Assembly (NCBI RefSeq): GCF_042678305.1
Contig: NZ_JBHUDT010000005.1
Direction: 5' to 3' (one strand)
DNA from: Gelatiniphilus marinus
Lineage (GTDB): Bacteria > Bacteroidota > Bacteroidia > Flavobacteriales > Flavobacteriaceae
DNA: 64,000 nt
Shown here: positions 9,627 through 18,268 of the stretch, one piece after another
Layout of the letters: each line of letters opens with the position of its first letter
Numbering within the stretch: position 1 is the first letter of the stretch
Program-made: the position numbers and the translations under genes
Notes under the pieces: generated by a model
Databases searched by the model: none
What the model was told of the DNA's origin: nothing
Seen by the model: only the letters and a program-made list of their open reading frames with translations

Positions 9627-12600
9627 TTAGTTCGCTTTTATAAACTTCTTTGTCATGGTTGCAGTACCATTATTAACTTCAATGTAATACATTCCAGCTT
9701 CAAGGTTATTTACCATAACTTCTTTTGTGGTTTTTCCTGTATTTACAACTTGCCCCAACATATTTATTATTTTATAAGACATGTTTGTGCCTTTGGATAG
9801 TTGGATGTTTAAAACATCGCCCTTAACGGGGTTTGGATACAGTTTAAATGTATTTAAAGTATTTGTGTTTACATCTAACAATTTGTTTGAATTGTTTTTA
9901 GCTAAGGCTGACGATGTTGTTAAATTAATATTATCGATAGCTATATCGGCTTGCCAAGTACTACCTGTTATTCTATTGAATCGTAACTGGACACTACTGC
10001 CAACATAGGCTGATAGATTTACATTTGCCGTTTGCCACGAGTTGCCCTTGTTACCGGATTCATTCCAAATGTTTGTCCAACTTATACCATTATCGTTACT
10101 AGCTTCTAAAGCAATGGTGCCCATATCTGAAGCTCCATACATGTGATAATTGAAGCTGAATGTTGCTGAAGATTCGCCACTTAAATCATAACAAGGTGAA
10201 TTAATAATGGCTTGTTTGTTAGGGTATCTTGTACCATTACCTGATGCCTCAACGAAAATATAATAACTGCCTTGAACAGCACTAGATGGCCCTGTATTGT
10301 TTGAAGGTGTGCCGTTGGCATCAACGGTCCAGTTTATATCGTCTTCGGTTGATTGTGTCCATCCGCCTAAAGTGTTTTCAAAACCTTCCGTATAAGGAAA
10401 TGCTGTAATACCACCAGAGCATGGGGTAACCACAACGCCTCCTTCAACCAAACTAACATCGTCAATAGCTATGTCTGCTTGCCAAGTACCACCAACAAAT
10501 CTGTTAAATCGTAATTGAATACCGCCACCTGTATAAGCCGACACATCAACATTTGCAGTTTGCCATGAATTTCCTTTGTTACCAGATTGGCTCCAAATAC
10601 TTGTCCACGTAGTGCCTTCATCAGTACTAATTTCCAAATCTATGGTCCCCATATCTGAAGAACCGTACATATGATATTTAAAGCTGAATGTGGCTTCCGC
10701 TAATCCACTTAAATCAAAACAAGGCGAGTTTAAAATAGCTCCTTTACTTGGATAATTGGGTGTTGAAGCTTCAACAAAAACATAATAACTGCCTTGAGTA
10801 GCACTAGATGGCCCCGTATTATTTGAAGGTGTGCCATTGGCATCAACTGTCCAATTTATATCATCTGATGCAGATTGTGTCCATGCGCCCAAAGTATTCT
10901 CAAAACCTTCGGCATAAGGAAATGAAGAAATGCCTCCAGTACATCCATTTGGAACCTCGGCTACGTTTACCGTTCGTGTAACCTCAGTTGCAGGATTGCC
11001 AGCCGCATCGCTTACATTATAGGTGATTATGTAAGCACCTGCTACGTTGGTATCAACCGCATCGCCTGCAGTAATTATGCTTGCTGTGNNNNNNNNNNNN
11101 NNNNNNNNNNNNNNNNNNNNNNNNNNNNNNNNNNNNNNNNNNNNNNNNNNNNNNNNNNNNNNNNNNNNNNNNNNNNNNNNNNNNNNATCGCCCACGTTCA
11201 GGTTGATGGTTGATGCGCCGTTGAGGGTGATTACGGGTGCTGTTGTATCTGGAATTACGTTTACCGTTCGTGTAACCTCAGTTGCAGGATTGCCAGCCGC
11301 ATCGCTTACATTATAAGTGATTATGTAAGCACCTGCTACGTTGGTATCAACCGCATCGCCTGCAGTAATTATGCTTGCTGTTATGTCGCCATCTTTATTA
11401 TCAGTTGCCGTTGCACCTTGTTCGGTATAAACATCGCCCACGTTCAGGTTGATGGTTGATGCGCCGTTGAGGGTGATTACGGGTGCTGTTGTATCTGGAA
11501 TTACGTTTACCGTTCGTGTAACCTCAGTTGCAGGATTGCCAGCCGCATCGCTTACATTATAGGTGATTATGTAAGCACCTGCTACGTTGGTATCAACCGC
11601 ATCGCCTGCAGTAATTATGCTTGCTGTGATGTCGCCATCTTTATTATCAGTTGCCGTTGCACCTTGTTCGGTATAAACATCGCCCACGTTCAGGTTGATG
11701 GTTGATGCGCCGTTGAGGGTGATTACGGGTGCTGTTGTATCAATCAGTCCTTGAATGATTACGGTATAATCTTCAACTTCGCCATATTGAAAAGTTTCAC
11801 AAGATGTTGGAATTGCATTATATTTCATAGAAACACGCATTCTTGTAGAGCCTTCAACTGCTCCGGACGGTATGGTAAAGTTTCCGCTAACTGGTGTTGA
11901 ATTGGTTCGGGCATTAGTCCAAACTTGTTCACCCGCATCATCAAAATCACCATCAATATTATAATCAATCCAAACAGAATATGCTTCATTATAAATCGTT
12001 CCTGTCCATATTGGGGTAACTGTAATCGTAAATTGCGTATCTTTAGTTAATGTAGTTGAAATACTTGTAAAATCAGTATAAAACTGAGCTCCAGAACTAT
12101 TATCAATAGTATTCAATTGTACTCTTCCTATATATTCGTCATTTACATTTGTGCTTGCTGAATTACAGTAATTTAACTGAACATTTGTGGTGGTAAAGTT
12201 TACAGAACTACTATAAGGCGAACTACTTCCGCCATTACAATTACTTCTAACTTGAGCTTCGTATTGTGTTAAAGCGGTTAAACCTGTTAAATTAGTTGAG
12301 GCACTAGATAATCCATTTACGTTAGTCCATGTTGAAGCCCAAACTTCTCTATACCTTAAATCGTAAGTTGCACCAGAGGTGGTGTCCCAGTTTAAAGACG
12401 CTGTGTTTGCCCCTAAATTAAAGGTGGATAGACCTGTAGGAGCTACAGATCCAATTGGTGTAAATAAAACATCAGGCAATGTAAGTGATTGGTAATCTGA
12501 TATGGTTTGCCCAGATAAAGTTTCAGACTGGTAACAAGGTGCCTCAAACAGAATGTCGTAAGTACCACCTTTTATTGGTCTGTAGTAATCGCCATGTGAA

Positions 12601-13991
12601 ATGTCGGTTACCGTGTGCGAGCCATAAGCATCATGCCCAACAATGGTTACAGTAGCTTCTATAGGAGTGTTTGTATTTGCATCTTTAACTGTGCCTCTAA
12701 AACCATAAGTGCCTTGGGTTAAGTAATCTAACAACGCATCGCGGTTGTAAAGCCAGTAATTTACCAATTGGCTTTCGGGCAAAATTTTGGTATCAGATAA
12801 TTCAACTGTTATTTCTCTACATTGATGGTAAAAGTTCATAAAATCTTGTCTGCCACCGTAAACACGGTACCATTCTGCACCATGGGTTACTCCTAGACTT
12901 GGATATACATTGCTGTCTTCATCAATAGTCATATAAGTAGTGTCGCCAAGAGCATCGCTATCATTCTGAGCGTTTGTCGCATATTCAACTCCCGTAAATT
13001 CAAACCAATTGCCGTCTGGATGCGTATATTGGCTTGAATAGGCATTATCGAACGGATAATTTACCAATTCTGTACCGCCATGAAAATTGGCAGAAATAAC
13101 AAAGTGATTAGCATCTGCTAAAGCCATAAACGCAAGGGTTTCAGTTTGATAGGCATTGCCATCGGTATGTGCTCCTTGTACATTATCTGGATAATTCCTG
13201 TTTAAATCTACATTATTGGCATTGCCTCTTCTGGCGTTAACTACTGAGGTATTAGATGGGCTATTATGATATGTGCCATCTGGATTGGCATTTGGGTTTA
13301 TCCAGATTTCAGAATTTTCCACCAAGTTTTTTACTCTGGCATGATCGCTGTGCATAGGATTTGAGTACACAGTCAATATATAATCTATCAAGCTCAACAT
13401 CATCGGATATCCTGCAATTTCATCGCCGTGCATTGAAGAGGTAAATAAGAGTTTTGGTTCTTGCTCATCGATTGTAACATTATCCGATATTTTTACAAAT
13501 AATAATTCTTTATCGCCCTGAGTGGTTGTGCCAATGCTAAATTTATCTACTAGGTTTGGGTAGTCGTTTTCAAAATCCTGCATTTGTTGGGCATATTGGG
13601 CATAGGTTGGGTAATTAGCCACAGGAAAATTAAGCGTGTTGGCAAGTCCTTTTGCAGATTGGTTTTTTGAAGCTTTAGATGGATTGTCATAAATTAAATC
13701 TGCATCTACTTCATTTTCGCTTACAGGAACTTGGTATGGAATATTTTTTGCTTGAAAGACTCTAAATTGGTTTTTGTTAGCCCATGCTTTAACCGTTTTA
13801 GTTTTTGGGTTGTAATGTACTATTGAAAGATCTTTTGTGAAATTATCAATTTCATTTTTACTGTTAACTTTAAAGGTAAAAGTTAACTCTCCTTTACTGG
13901 ATAAGTATTTTTCTGCTTTTTGGGCATCTTTGCTCTGCGAAAAACTAAAAGCAAAAGTAAACATTAAGGTAAATAGTAATAATTTTTTCAT
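9627..13991 (-). CDS. T9SS-secreted M14 zinc carboxypeptidase with fn3, GEVED, Ig-like repeats and MAM domains
   Basis: A multidomain extracellular peptidase of about 1454 residues as printed. Order: signal peptide (1-19), propeptide-like region, M14 carboxypeptidase domain (about 125-430) with HGDE (His188, Glu191), NPNANPDG, SANFHGG and the catalytic ITVELSD glutamate near residue 393. A carboxypeptidase regulatory-like domain follows (about 430-515), then an fn3-like domain (520-600), a GEVED domain (about 610-745, ending QYGEVEDYTV), and three tandem 82-residue Ig-like DUF5011 repeats. Two MAM-like domains (each starting SFPYAEGFEN or similar) precede a C-terminal type A sorting domain with LYPNPV and a basic end. 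A 98-base N run lies inside the third Ig-like repeat. The frame is kept across the gap only if the padding differs from the true length by a multiple of three, which the repeat comparison supports. Confidence 0.9.
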   Translation of the reverse strand: MKKLLLFTLMFTFAFSFSQSKDAQKAEKYLSSKGELTFTFKVNSKNEIDNFTKDLSIVHYNPKTKTVKAWANKNQFRVFQAKNIPYQVPVSENEVDADLIYDNPSKASKNQSAKGLANTLNFPVANYPTYAQYAQQMQDFENDYPNLVDKFSIGTTTQGDKELLFVKISDNVTIDEQEPKLLFTSSMHGDEIAGYPMMLSLIDYILTVYSNPMHSDHARVKNLVENSEIWINPNANPDGTYHNSPSNTSVVNARRGNANNVDLNRNYPDNVQGAHTDGNAYQTETLAFMALADANHFVISANFHGGTELVNYPFDNAYSSQYTHPDGNWFEFTGVEYATNAQNDSDALGDTTYMTIDEDSNVYPSLGVTHGAEWYRVYGGRQDFMNFYHQCREITVELSDTKILPESQLVNYWLYNRDALLDYLTQGTYGFRGTVKDANTNTPIEATVTIVGHDAYGSHTVTDISHGDYYRPIKGGTYDILFEAPCYQSETLSGQTISDYQSLTLPDVLFTPIGSVAPTGLSTFNLGANTASLNWDTTSGATYDLRYREVWASTWTNVNGLSSASTNLTGLTALTQYEAQVRSNCNGGSSSPYSSSVNFTTTNVQLNYCNSASTNVNDEYIGRVQLNTIDNSSGAQFYTDFTSISTTLTKDTQFTITVTPIWTGTIYNEAYSVWIDYNIDGDFDDAGEQVWTNARTNSTPVSGNFTIPSGAVEGSTRMRVSMKYNAIPTSCETFQYGEVEDYTVIIQGLIDTTAPVITLNGASTINLNVGDVYTEQGATATDNKDGDITASIITAGDAVDTNVAGAYIITYNVSDAAGNPATEVTRTVNVIPDTTAPVITLNGASTINLNVGDVYTEQGATATDNKDGDITASIITAGDAVDTNVAGAYIITYNVSDAAGNPATEVTRTVNVIPDTTAPVITLNGASTINLNVGDXXXXXXXXXXXXXXXXXXXXXXXXXXXXXXXXXTASIITAGDAVDTNVAGAYIITYNVSDAAGNPATEVTRTVNVAEVPNGCTGGISSFPYAEGFENTLGAWTQSASDDINWTVDANGTPSNNTGPSSATQGSYYVFVEASTPNYPSKGAILNSPCFDLSGLAEATFSFKYHMYGSSDMGTIDLEISTDEGTTWTSIWSQSGNKGNSWQTANVDVSAYTGGGIQLRFNRFVGGTWQADIAIDDVSLVEGGVVVTPCSGGITAFPYTEGFENTLGGWTQSTEDDINWTVDANGTPSNNTGPSSAVQGSYYIFVEASGNGTRYPNKQAIINSPCYDLSGESSATFSFNYHMYGASDMGTIALEASNDNGISWTNIWNESGNKGNSWQTANVNLSAYVGSSVQLRFNRITGSTWQADIAIDNINLTTSSALAKNNSNKLLDVNTNTLNTFKLYPNPVKGDVLNIQLSKGTNMSYKIINMLGQVVNTGKTTKEVMVNNLEAGMYYIEVNNGTATMTKKFIKAN
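10966..11740 (-). repeat. Three tandem 246-bp Ig-like (DUF5011) coding repeats
   Basis: The same 246-bp unit (82 residues, starting DTTAPVITLNGAST) occurs three times. Fixed landmarks recur exactly 246 bases apart at 11241, 11487 and 11733. Units 1 and 2 are full. Unit 3, next to the MAM domains, is broken by the N run. Where they can be compared, the outer units are identical and the middle unit differs at only two bases (near 11315 and 11383), so duplication or gene conversion is recent. Confidence 0.93.
11089..11186. other. Assembly gap of 98 N
   Basis: Undetermined bases inside the third Ig-like repeat. The same stretch in the intact units is 50 bp long, so the padding is 48 bases too long if only one unit was lost. 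Confidence 1.
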
Positions 13992-14347
13992 TTGGGTTGG
14001 TTGTTAGTTAAAAAATTACGTTGAAAATAAAAGTTTTTTTTAGATTAAAAACATATATTATAGACAATCTTCAAATTATGTAGTTTTTTACGGGTTATCC
14101 GCAGTGTTTTTGAAGAAATAACTTATTTTTATACTTAACAAACTGATAGATTTCAGGTTAAGCCAGAAGTAATTTTTTTATTGCCCTGCGTTTTGGCCGT
14201 TAAAAGCCAATGAGATTAAATAAAGGTAATTGGCAAGAAAGCCCTAAAGATTTTTAGGCAGCGAAAAGCCGAATGTAATAAAGACTACAGAATTGTTTTC
14301 TTAGGCTTATGCTATCTGAAGGGAAATGCAGAGAGCAGCAATTTTTA
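13992..14347. other. 356-bp intergenic region without a recognisable gene
   Basis: Holds the promoter side of the carboxypeptidase gene and the downstream side of the HU/SPOR gene, both on minus. I see no open frame of note and no clear TAnnTTTG box. A weak hairpin (CCTAAA, GATT, TTTAGG at about 14243-14258) is the only local structure I noticed. Confidence 0.6.
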
Positions 14348-15304
14348 CTAATCTAGTTTTTTAACCAACAACCATGCGTTTTTGTTGTGTGTTTTTCTAA
14401 TCTCGCGAATGGCTTTAAGGGCTTCTTTACCGGTTTGGTAACTTGCGTAAACTACTTCGTGCAAACCGTATTTGTTTACACCAATGGTTCTGGCATTGAA
14501 ACCTTCTTTTTTTAGTTGCGCAATAATTTTATTGCAGTTTTCTTCAACTCTAAAAGCCCCTGCAACAATATGGTAATTACCTGTTTGTTTGGTTACATTT
14601 AAGGTAATTGCTGGCAACGGATTTAAGCTAAAAGTAGCTTGCTGTATTTTGGTATCGAGTTGTTTTGAGGCTGCTTCTTGTGCTAGCTGGTTGTGCGTTT
14701 CAATTTGATTCACATAAAAATTTGAAGCGGCAAAACCACCAAGCGTTAAGGCTACTAAGGCTACGGCGGCATATTTTAAATACGGCCTTTTTGTGGTTGC
14801 TGAGCCTGCAGAAGTACTCTTTTTGGGTGTAACGGTAAGCGGAATTACATTTTCTATTTGATCGACTTCTTTTTTATATACTTCGCGAGTTACAGATGGC
14901 GATATAAATTGAGATAATCCAAACGAATCGGTTAAATAGTTTAGTTTGTAAGTTGGTTCAAATAAAATTTTACCCTCATTGTTAAACACCAATTCGCCAA
15001 TATTATTAAACGTAAGTGTTTCGCCTTCAGTTAAATACGATTTAAGTATTTTAACGCGTTTTGCAATTTTTTTGGTGGCAATCTCAAAAGGTATTTTCTC
15101 AACATCGGCAATATAATGTGCCAACAAACCATCGTTTTGTTGAATTTGCTCGTTAAACGACACCGCTTTTTTTGGCGGATTAAACATGTTGTTGGAATCG
15201 TTAATGCTTGCCGATACCCGATGCGTTAAAAAAGATCCAAATTCTGGAATGGTAACGCACTCGTATCTGTAAAGTAAATCGCTTATGTAGGTTTCTAATT
15301 GCAT
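14348..15304 (-). CDS. HU-CCDC81 and SPOR domain membrane protein
   Basis: A 318-residue protein with the architecture seen in Bacteroidota cell-envelope proteins. The N-terminal about 60 residues (YISDLLYRYECVTIPEFGSF) are an HU-CCDC81-type domain, followed by a second one to about residue 150 (GETLTFNNIGELVFNNEGKI). One transmembrane helix follows at about 175-196 (AAVALVALTLGGFAAS). A periplasmic C-terminal SPOR domain (about 240-318, starting GNYHIVAGAF) should bind denuded glycan strands at division sites. So the protein probably links a cytoplasmic HU-like domain to septal peptidoglycan; that is inference. A TAACTTTG box lies only 5 nt before the start codon. It is divergent from dprA. 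Confidence 0.85.
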   Translation of the reverse strand: MQLETYISDLLYRYECVTIPEFGSFLTHRVSASINDSNNMFNPPKKAVSFNEQIQQNDGLLAHYIADVEKIPFEIATKKIAKRVKILKSYLTEGETLTFNNIGELVFNNEGKILFEPTYKLNYLTDSFGLSQFISPSVTREVYKKEVDQIENVIPLTVTPKKSTSAGSATTKRPYLKYAAVALVALTLGGFAASNFYVNQIETHNQLAQEAASKQLDTKIQQATFSLNPLPAITLNVTKQTGNYHIVAGAFRVEENCNKIIAQLKKEGFNARTIGVNKYGLHEVVYASYQTGKEALKAIREIRKTHNKNAWLLVKKLD

Positions 15305-15309
15305 AAAAA

Positions 15310-15317
15310 CAAAGTTA
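15310..15317 (-). promoter_or_regulatory. Putative -7 box TAACTTTG of the HU/SPOR gene
   Basis: Matches the Bacteroidota consensus TAnnTTTG. Only 5 nt separate it from the ATG at 15304, implying a leaderless or nearly leaderless mRNA. Confidence 0.55.
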
Positions 15318-15408
15318 AAAAAATATGCTTTTACATAAAATTTATGCCGAAGTATTTATTAACACTCTAAAAATTCTTTTATTGTAGCTTTAAAACCAAA
15401 CGCTTATC

Positions 15409-16527
15409 ATGACAGAAAATAATTTGCTTTACACTTTGGCTTTGCAGCATGTACCAAATATTGGCGATATTATGGCAAAACGACTTATAGCGCACTGTGG
15501 TTCTGCCGAAGCGGTTTTAAAGGAAAAAAAGCAAAATTTGCTAAAAATAGATGGAATCGGCACTGTTACTTTAAGCGATTTGTATAAACCCCATCATTTA
15601 AAAGAAGCCGAAAAAGAGATAAGATTTATAAACGAAAACAAACTCAGGCTTTTATATTTTAAAGACGATAACTACCCAGAAAAGCTAAAGCATTGCATTG
15701 ATGGGCCTATTTTAATTTTTCAATCGGGCAACATCAATTTGCGGCAAAAACGTATTATTAGCATTGTTGGTACAAGAAAAATTACAACAAACGGTATTGC
15801 TTTTTGCGAAAACCTGATTGAAACCCTTTCGGTTTACAACCCAGTTATTGTTTCTGGCTTTGCTTACGGCACTGATATTACCGCGCATAAATCGGCATTA
15901 AAAAACAACTTACAAACCATTGGTTGTTTGGCGCATGGGCTGCACACCATTTACCCCAAAGTGCATAAAAAATATATGGCTGAGGTTGAAAAAAACGGTG
16001 GGTTTTTTACCGATTTTTGGAGTAGCGATACCTTTAACAAAAACAATTTTTTAAAACGAAATAGAATTATTGCTGGCTTAAGCGAAGCTACCATTGTTAT
16101 AGAATCTGCCCAAAAAGGCGGAAGCTTGGTTACTGCCGATATTGCAAATTCCTATAACCGCGATGTTTTTGCGGTTCCGGGGCGCACAACAGATTCGCAA
16201 AGTGTGGGTTGTAATAATTTAATTAAACACCAAAAAGCCCACATGCTTACCAACCCGTTGGATGTGCCTTATATGTTGAATTGGCAATTAGACGATATTT
16301 CGACAGGCTCAATAACCAAACCAGCTATACAAAAGCAACTATTTGTTGAGTTGGATACAACCGAAAAAATCATTTATAATTATCTAAAAGCCAACAATAA
16401 ACAACTACTTGATGTGATCGCCATTAATTGCGAAATGCCCATATTTAAAGTCGCGAGTATTTTGTTGACCATGGAACTTAAAGGTGTAATAAGGCCGCTA
16501 CCCGGGAAATTGTTTGAGGTTGTTTAA
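15409..16527 (+). CDS. dprA: DNA-processing protein DprA
   Basis: Loads RecA on incoming single-stranded DNA during natural transformation. The 372-residue protein has an N-terminal helix-hairpin-helix region (about residues 10-60, GTVTLSDLY), then the Rossmann-like DNA-binding domain. This domain carries ISIVGTRKITTNG (about residue 118), SGFAYGTDITAHKSAL (about 148) and GLSEATIVIESAQKGGSLVTADIANSYNRDVFAVPG (about 222-258). A C-terminal winged-helix domain (about 310-372) completes it. The typical bacterial length is about 360-380. Transcribed divergently from the HU/SPOR gene, with no com genes nearby. Confidence 0.95.
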   Translation: MTENNLLYTLALQHVPNIGDIMAKRLIAHCGSAEAVLKEKKQNLLKIDGIGTVTLSDLYKPHHLKEAEKEIRFINENKLRLLYFKDDNYPEKLKHCIDGPILIFQSGNINLRQKRIISIVGTRKITTNGIAFCENLIETLSVYNPVIVSGFAYGTDITAHKSALKNNLQTIGCLAHGLHTIYPKVHKKYMAEVEKNGGFFTDFWSSDTFNKNNFLKRNRIIAGLSEATIVIESAQKGGSLVTADIANSYNRDVFAVPGRTTDSQSVGCNNLIKHQKAHMLTNPLDVPYMLNWQLDDISTGSITKPAIQKQLFVELDTTEKIIYNYLKANNKQLLDVIAINCEMPIFKVASILLTMELKGVIRPLPGKLFEVV

Positions 16528-16593
16528 TTTATATATAGATGCAAACTATATATGCGCTAGTTAAAATAGATAATTAGTATCAACAACAACAAC

Positions 16594-16617
16594 AATAATG
16601 TACATAATAATGTACAT
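16594..16617 (+). promoter_or_regulatory. YefM-YoeB operator: two tandem 12-bp repeats with TGTACA cores
   Basis: The 12-mer AATAATGTACAT occurs twice in perfect tandem. Each contains the palindrome ATGTACAT, at 16598-16605 and 16610-16617, with centres 12 bp apart. In Escherichia coli the YefM-YoeB operator has two palindromes with TGTACA cores at this spacing, so the site is very probably the autoregulatory operator of the genes that follow. Confidence 0.78.
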
Positions 16618-16661
16618 TTGGTATGCCTTTTGTATTTAATGAATTAAACCTAAATTATAAA

Positions 16662-16913
16662 ATGAAAACAATAACATCTACATCTTTACGAAACAGAATG
16701 AAATACTTTTTAGATCTGGTTTCTGAATCTTGCGAAACACTTTTAATTCCTAGAAATTCTGAGAATGACGATGCTGTTGTAATTATGCCTTTAAGCGAAT
16801 ATAACTCTTTAATTGAAACTAATTACTTAACAGCAACTGAAGCAAACAGAAAACGCTTAGAAGAATCTATTGCGGAGGTTGAAAAAAATGATTTGAAAAA
16901 AGTTGAAGTTTAA
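16662..16913 (+). CDS. yefM: Antitoxin of the Phd/YefM family
   Basis: An 83-residue antitoxin that neutralises the YoeB endoribonuclease and, with it, represses its own operon. I chose ATG 16662 (MKTITSTSLRNRMKYFL), which gives the normal YefM N-terminal DNA-binding segment. An in-frame ATG at 16623 lies only 5 nt after the operator repeats and would add 13 atypical residues. The middle shows VVIMPLSEYNSLIETNYL, typical of YefM. The acidic and lysine-rich C-terminus is the expected toxin-wrapping tail. The stop overlaps the toxin start by one base (TAATG). Confidence 0.9.
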   Translation: MKTITSTSLRNRMKYFLDLVSESCETLLIPRNSENDDAVVIMPLSEYNSLIETNYLTATEANRKRLEESIAEVEKNDLKKVEV

Positions 16914-17179
16914 TGGATGTCTATTTTTCAAGTCATGCATTTGAGGATTTTTGCTATTGGCAGAGTACTGATAAAAAAATATTTAATAAATTAACCAGAT
17001 TAATTAAAAACACGCAAAGAACCCCTTTTGACGGAATAGGAACTCCAGAACCTTTAAAAGAAAACTTAAGTGGTTATTGGTCTAGACGAATTACACATGA
17101 ACACAGGTTAGTGTACAAAGTCTCTGGAAATAAAGGAGAACAAATACTTACAATTATTCAATGTAGATACCATTACTGA
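16913..17179 (+). CDS. yoeB: Txe/YoeB family toxin, ribosome-dependent mRNA endoribonuclease
   Basis: An 88-residue toxin that cleaves mRNA in the ribosomal A site. It aligns along its whole length with the E. coli YoeB pattern: YWQSTDKKIFNKL, RTPFDGIGTPEPLKENLSG, WSRRITHEHRLVY and the C-terminal CRYHY. The catalytic residues known for YoeB are present at the expected places: Glu46, Arg65, and the final His87 and Tyr88. So the toxin looks intact. It is coupled to yefM by a TAATG overlap and ends 4 nt before the 3' end of the convergent trpS. Confidence 0.94.
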   Translation: MDVYFSSHAFEDFCYWQSTDKKIFNKLTRLIKNTQRTPFDGIGTPEPLKENLSGYWSRRITHEHRLVYKVSGNKGEQILTIIQCRYHY

Positions 17180-17183
17180 TTTG

Positions 17184-18152
17184 TTAATACCCAACCTTTT
17201 CCCTAACTCGATTCAAAACTTCATCGGCAACTACTTTCGCTTTTTCAGCACCAATAGCTAAGGCTTTATCAACTTCCTCAAGGTTATTCATATAATAATT
17301 ATAACGTTCGCGTTGTGTTGCAAATTTTTCAACAATCAATTCAAATAAAGCTTGTTTTGCGTGCCCATAGCCATAATTGCCATTTTCGTAATTGGCTTTC
17401 ATGGCAGCAATTTGTTCGTCGGAAGCCAATAAAATATAAAGCGCAAAGCAATTGCAGGTGTTCCAATCTTTTGGTTCTTCAAGTGGCGTGCTATCGGTTT
17501 GAATACCCATAATTTGTTTGCGCAGTTTTTTATCATCTAAAAATATATTGATGATGTTATTTCTGCTCTTGCTCATTTTCTCGCCATCAGTCCCCGGAAT
17601 AAGCATGGTGTTTTCTTGTATTTTTCCTTCGGGTAACACAAAAGTGTCTCCCATTTTAGCATGAAAACGCGATGCTACGTCGCGTGTCATTTCAATATGC
17701 TGTAATTGGTCTTTCCCAACAGGGATAATATTGGCATCGTACAATAAAATATCGGCCGCCATAAGCATAGGGTAGTAAAATAGTCCAGAATTTACATCCT
17801 CTAACCTATCGGCTTTATCTTTAAAACTATGCGCTAAGGTTAAACGTTGGTAGGGAAAAAAGCAACTTAAATACCACGATAATTCGGTTACTTGTGGCAC
17901 ATCACTTTGTCTGTAAAACACGGTTTTTTCAATATCTAATCCAAAAGCTAACCATGTGGCAGCGGTAGAATAGGTGTTGTTCCGCAATGTTTCAGCATCT
18001 TTAATCTGAGTTAATGTGTGCAGATTTGCAATAAACAAAAACGAATCGTTTTCAGGGTTGTTTGCCATATTTATTGCTGGCATAATAGCGCCTAAAATGT
18101 TTCCTAAATGTGGTGTTCCGGTACTTTGTATGCCTGTAAGTATTCTTGCCAT
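17184..18152 (-). CDS. trpS: Tryptophan--tRNA ligase
   Basis: Charges tRNA-Trp. The 322-residue class Ic synthetase shows the HIGH-like GTPHLGN (residues 12-18), the GKDQLQHIEMTRDVASRF segment near residue 145-162 and the KMSKS loop GEKMSKSRNNI near residues 191-201. Length is normal. A hairpin of the GAAA-loop repeat family lies 6 nt upstream of the start codon, where it could influence initiation. The gene converges with yoeB and is divergent from plsC. Confidence 0.95.
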   Translation of the reverse strand: MARILTGIQSTGTPHLGNILGAIMPAINMANNPENDSFLFIANLHTLTQIKDAETLRNNTYSTAATWLAFGLDIEKTVFYRQSDVPQVTELSWYLSCFFPYQRLTLAHSFKDKADRLEDVNSGLFYYPMLMAADILLYDANIIPVGKDQLQHIEMTRDVASRFHAKMGDTFVLPEGKIQENTMLIPGTDGEKMSKSRNNIINIFLDDKKLRKQIMGIQTDSTPLEEPKDWNTCNCFALYILLASDEQIAAMKANYENGNYGYGHAKQALFELIVEKFATQRERYNYYMNNLEEVDKALAIGAEKAKVVADEVLNRVREKVGY

Positions 18153-18158
18153 GTTTTC

Positions 18159-18178
18159 ATTTCCACGAAAGTGGAAAT
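18159..18178. repeat. GAAA-loop palindrome family B, copy 1
   Basis: Arms ATTTCCAC and GTGGAAAT close a GAAA tetraloop. It lies 6 nt before the trpS start codon. Other copies are at 31378, 31430, 35966, 37937 and 49352. Confidence 0.8.
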
Positions 18179-18254
18179 CTTTTTAAATTAAAACTCAGAT
18201 TTTATTCTTCGGACAAAGGTAATTTTTTTAATAGAATTGCTCAATACAATTACG

Positions 18255-18262
18255 TATTTTTG
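18255..18262 (+). promoter_or_regulatory. Putative -7 box TATTTTTG of the plsC-like gene
   Basis: Matches TAnnTTTG, with a TTG about 18 nt upstream. It ends 6 nt before ATG 18269 and supports that start over the longer open frame that would overlap trpS. Confidence 0.55.
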
Positions 18263-18268
18263 GGCTCC

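Noticed and set aside
11047..11316. Plus-strand frame across the N run
   Set aside because: Antisense to the Ig-like repeats and created partly by undetermined bases.
16531..16553. AT-only hairpin ATATATAG...CTATATAT after dprA as a terminator
   Set aside because: No GC in the stem and no T-run afterwards, so it cannot be supported as an intrinsic terminator.
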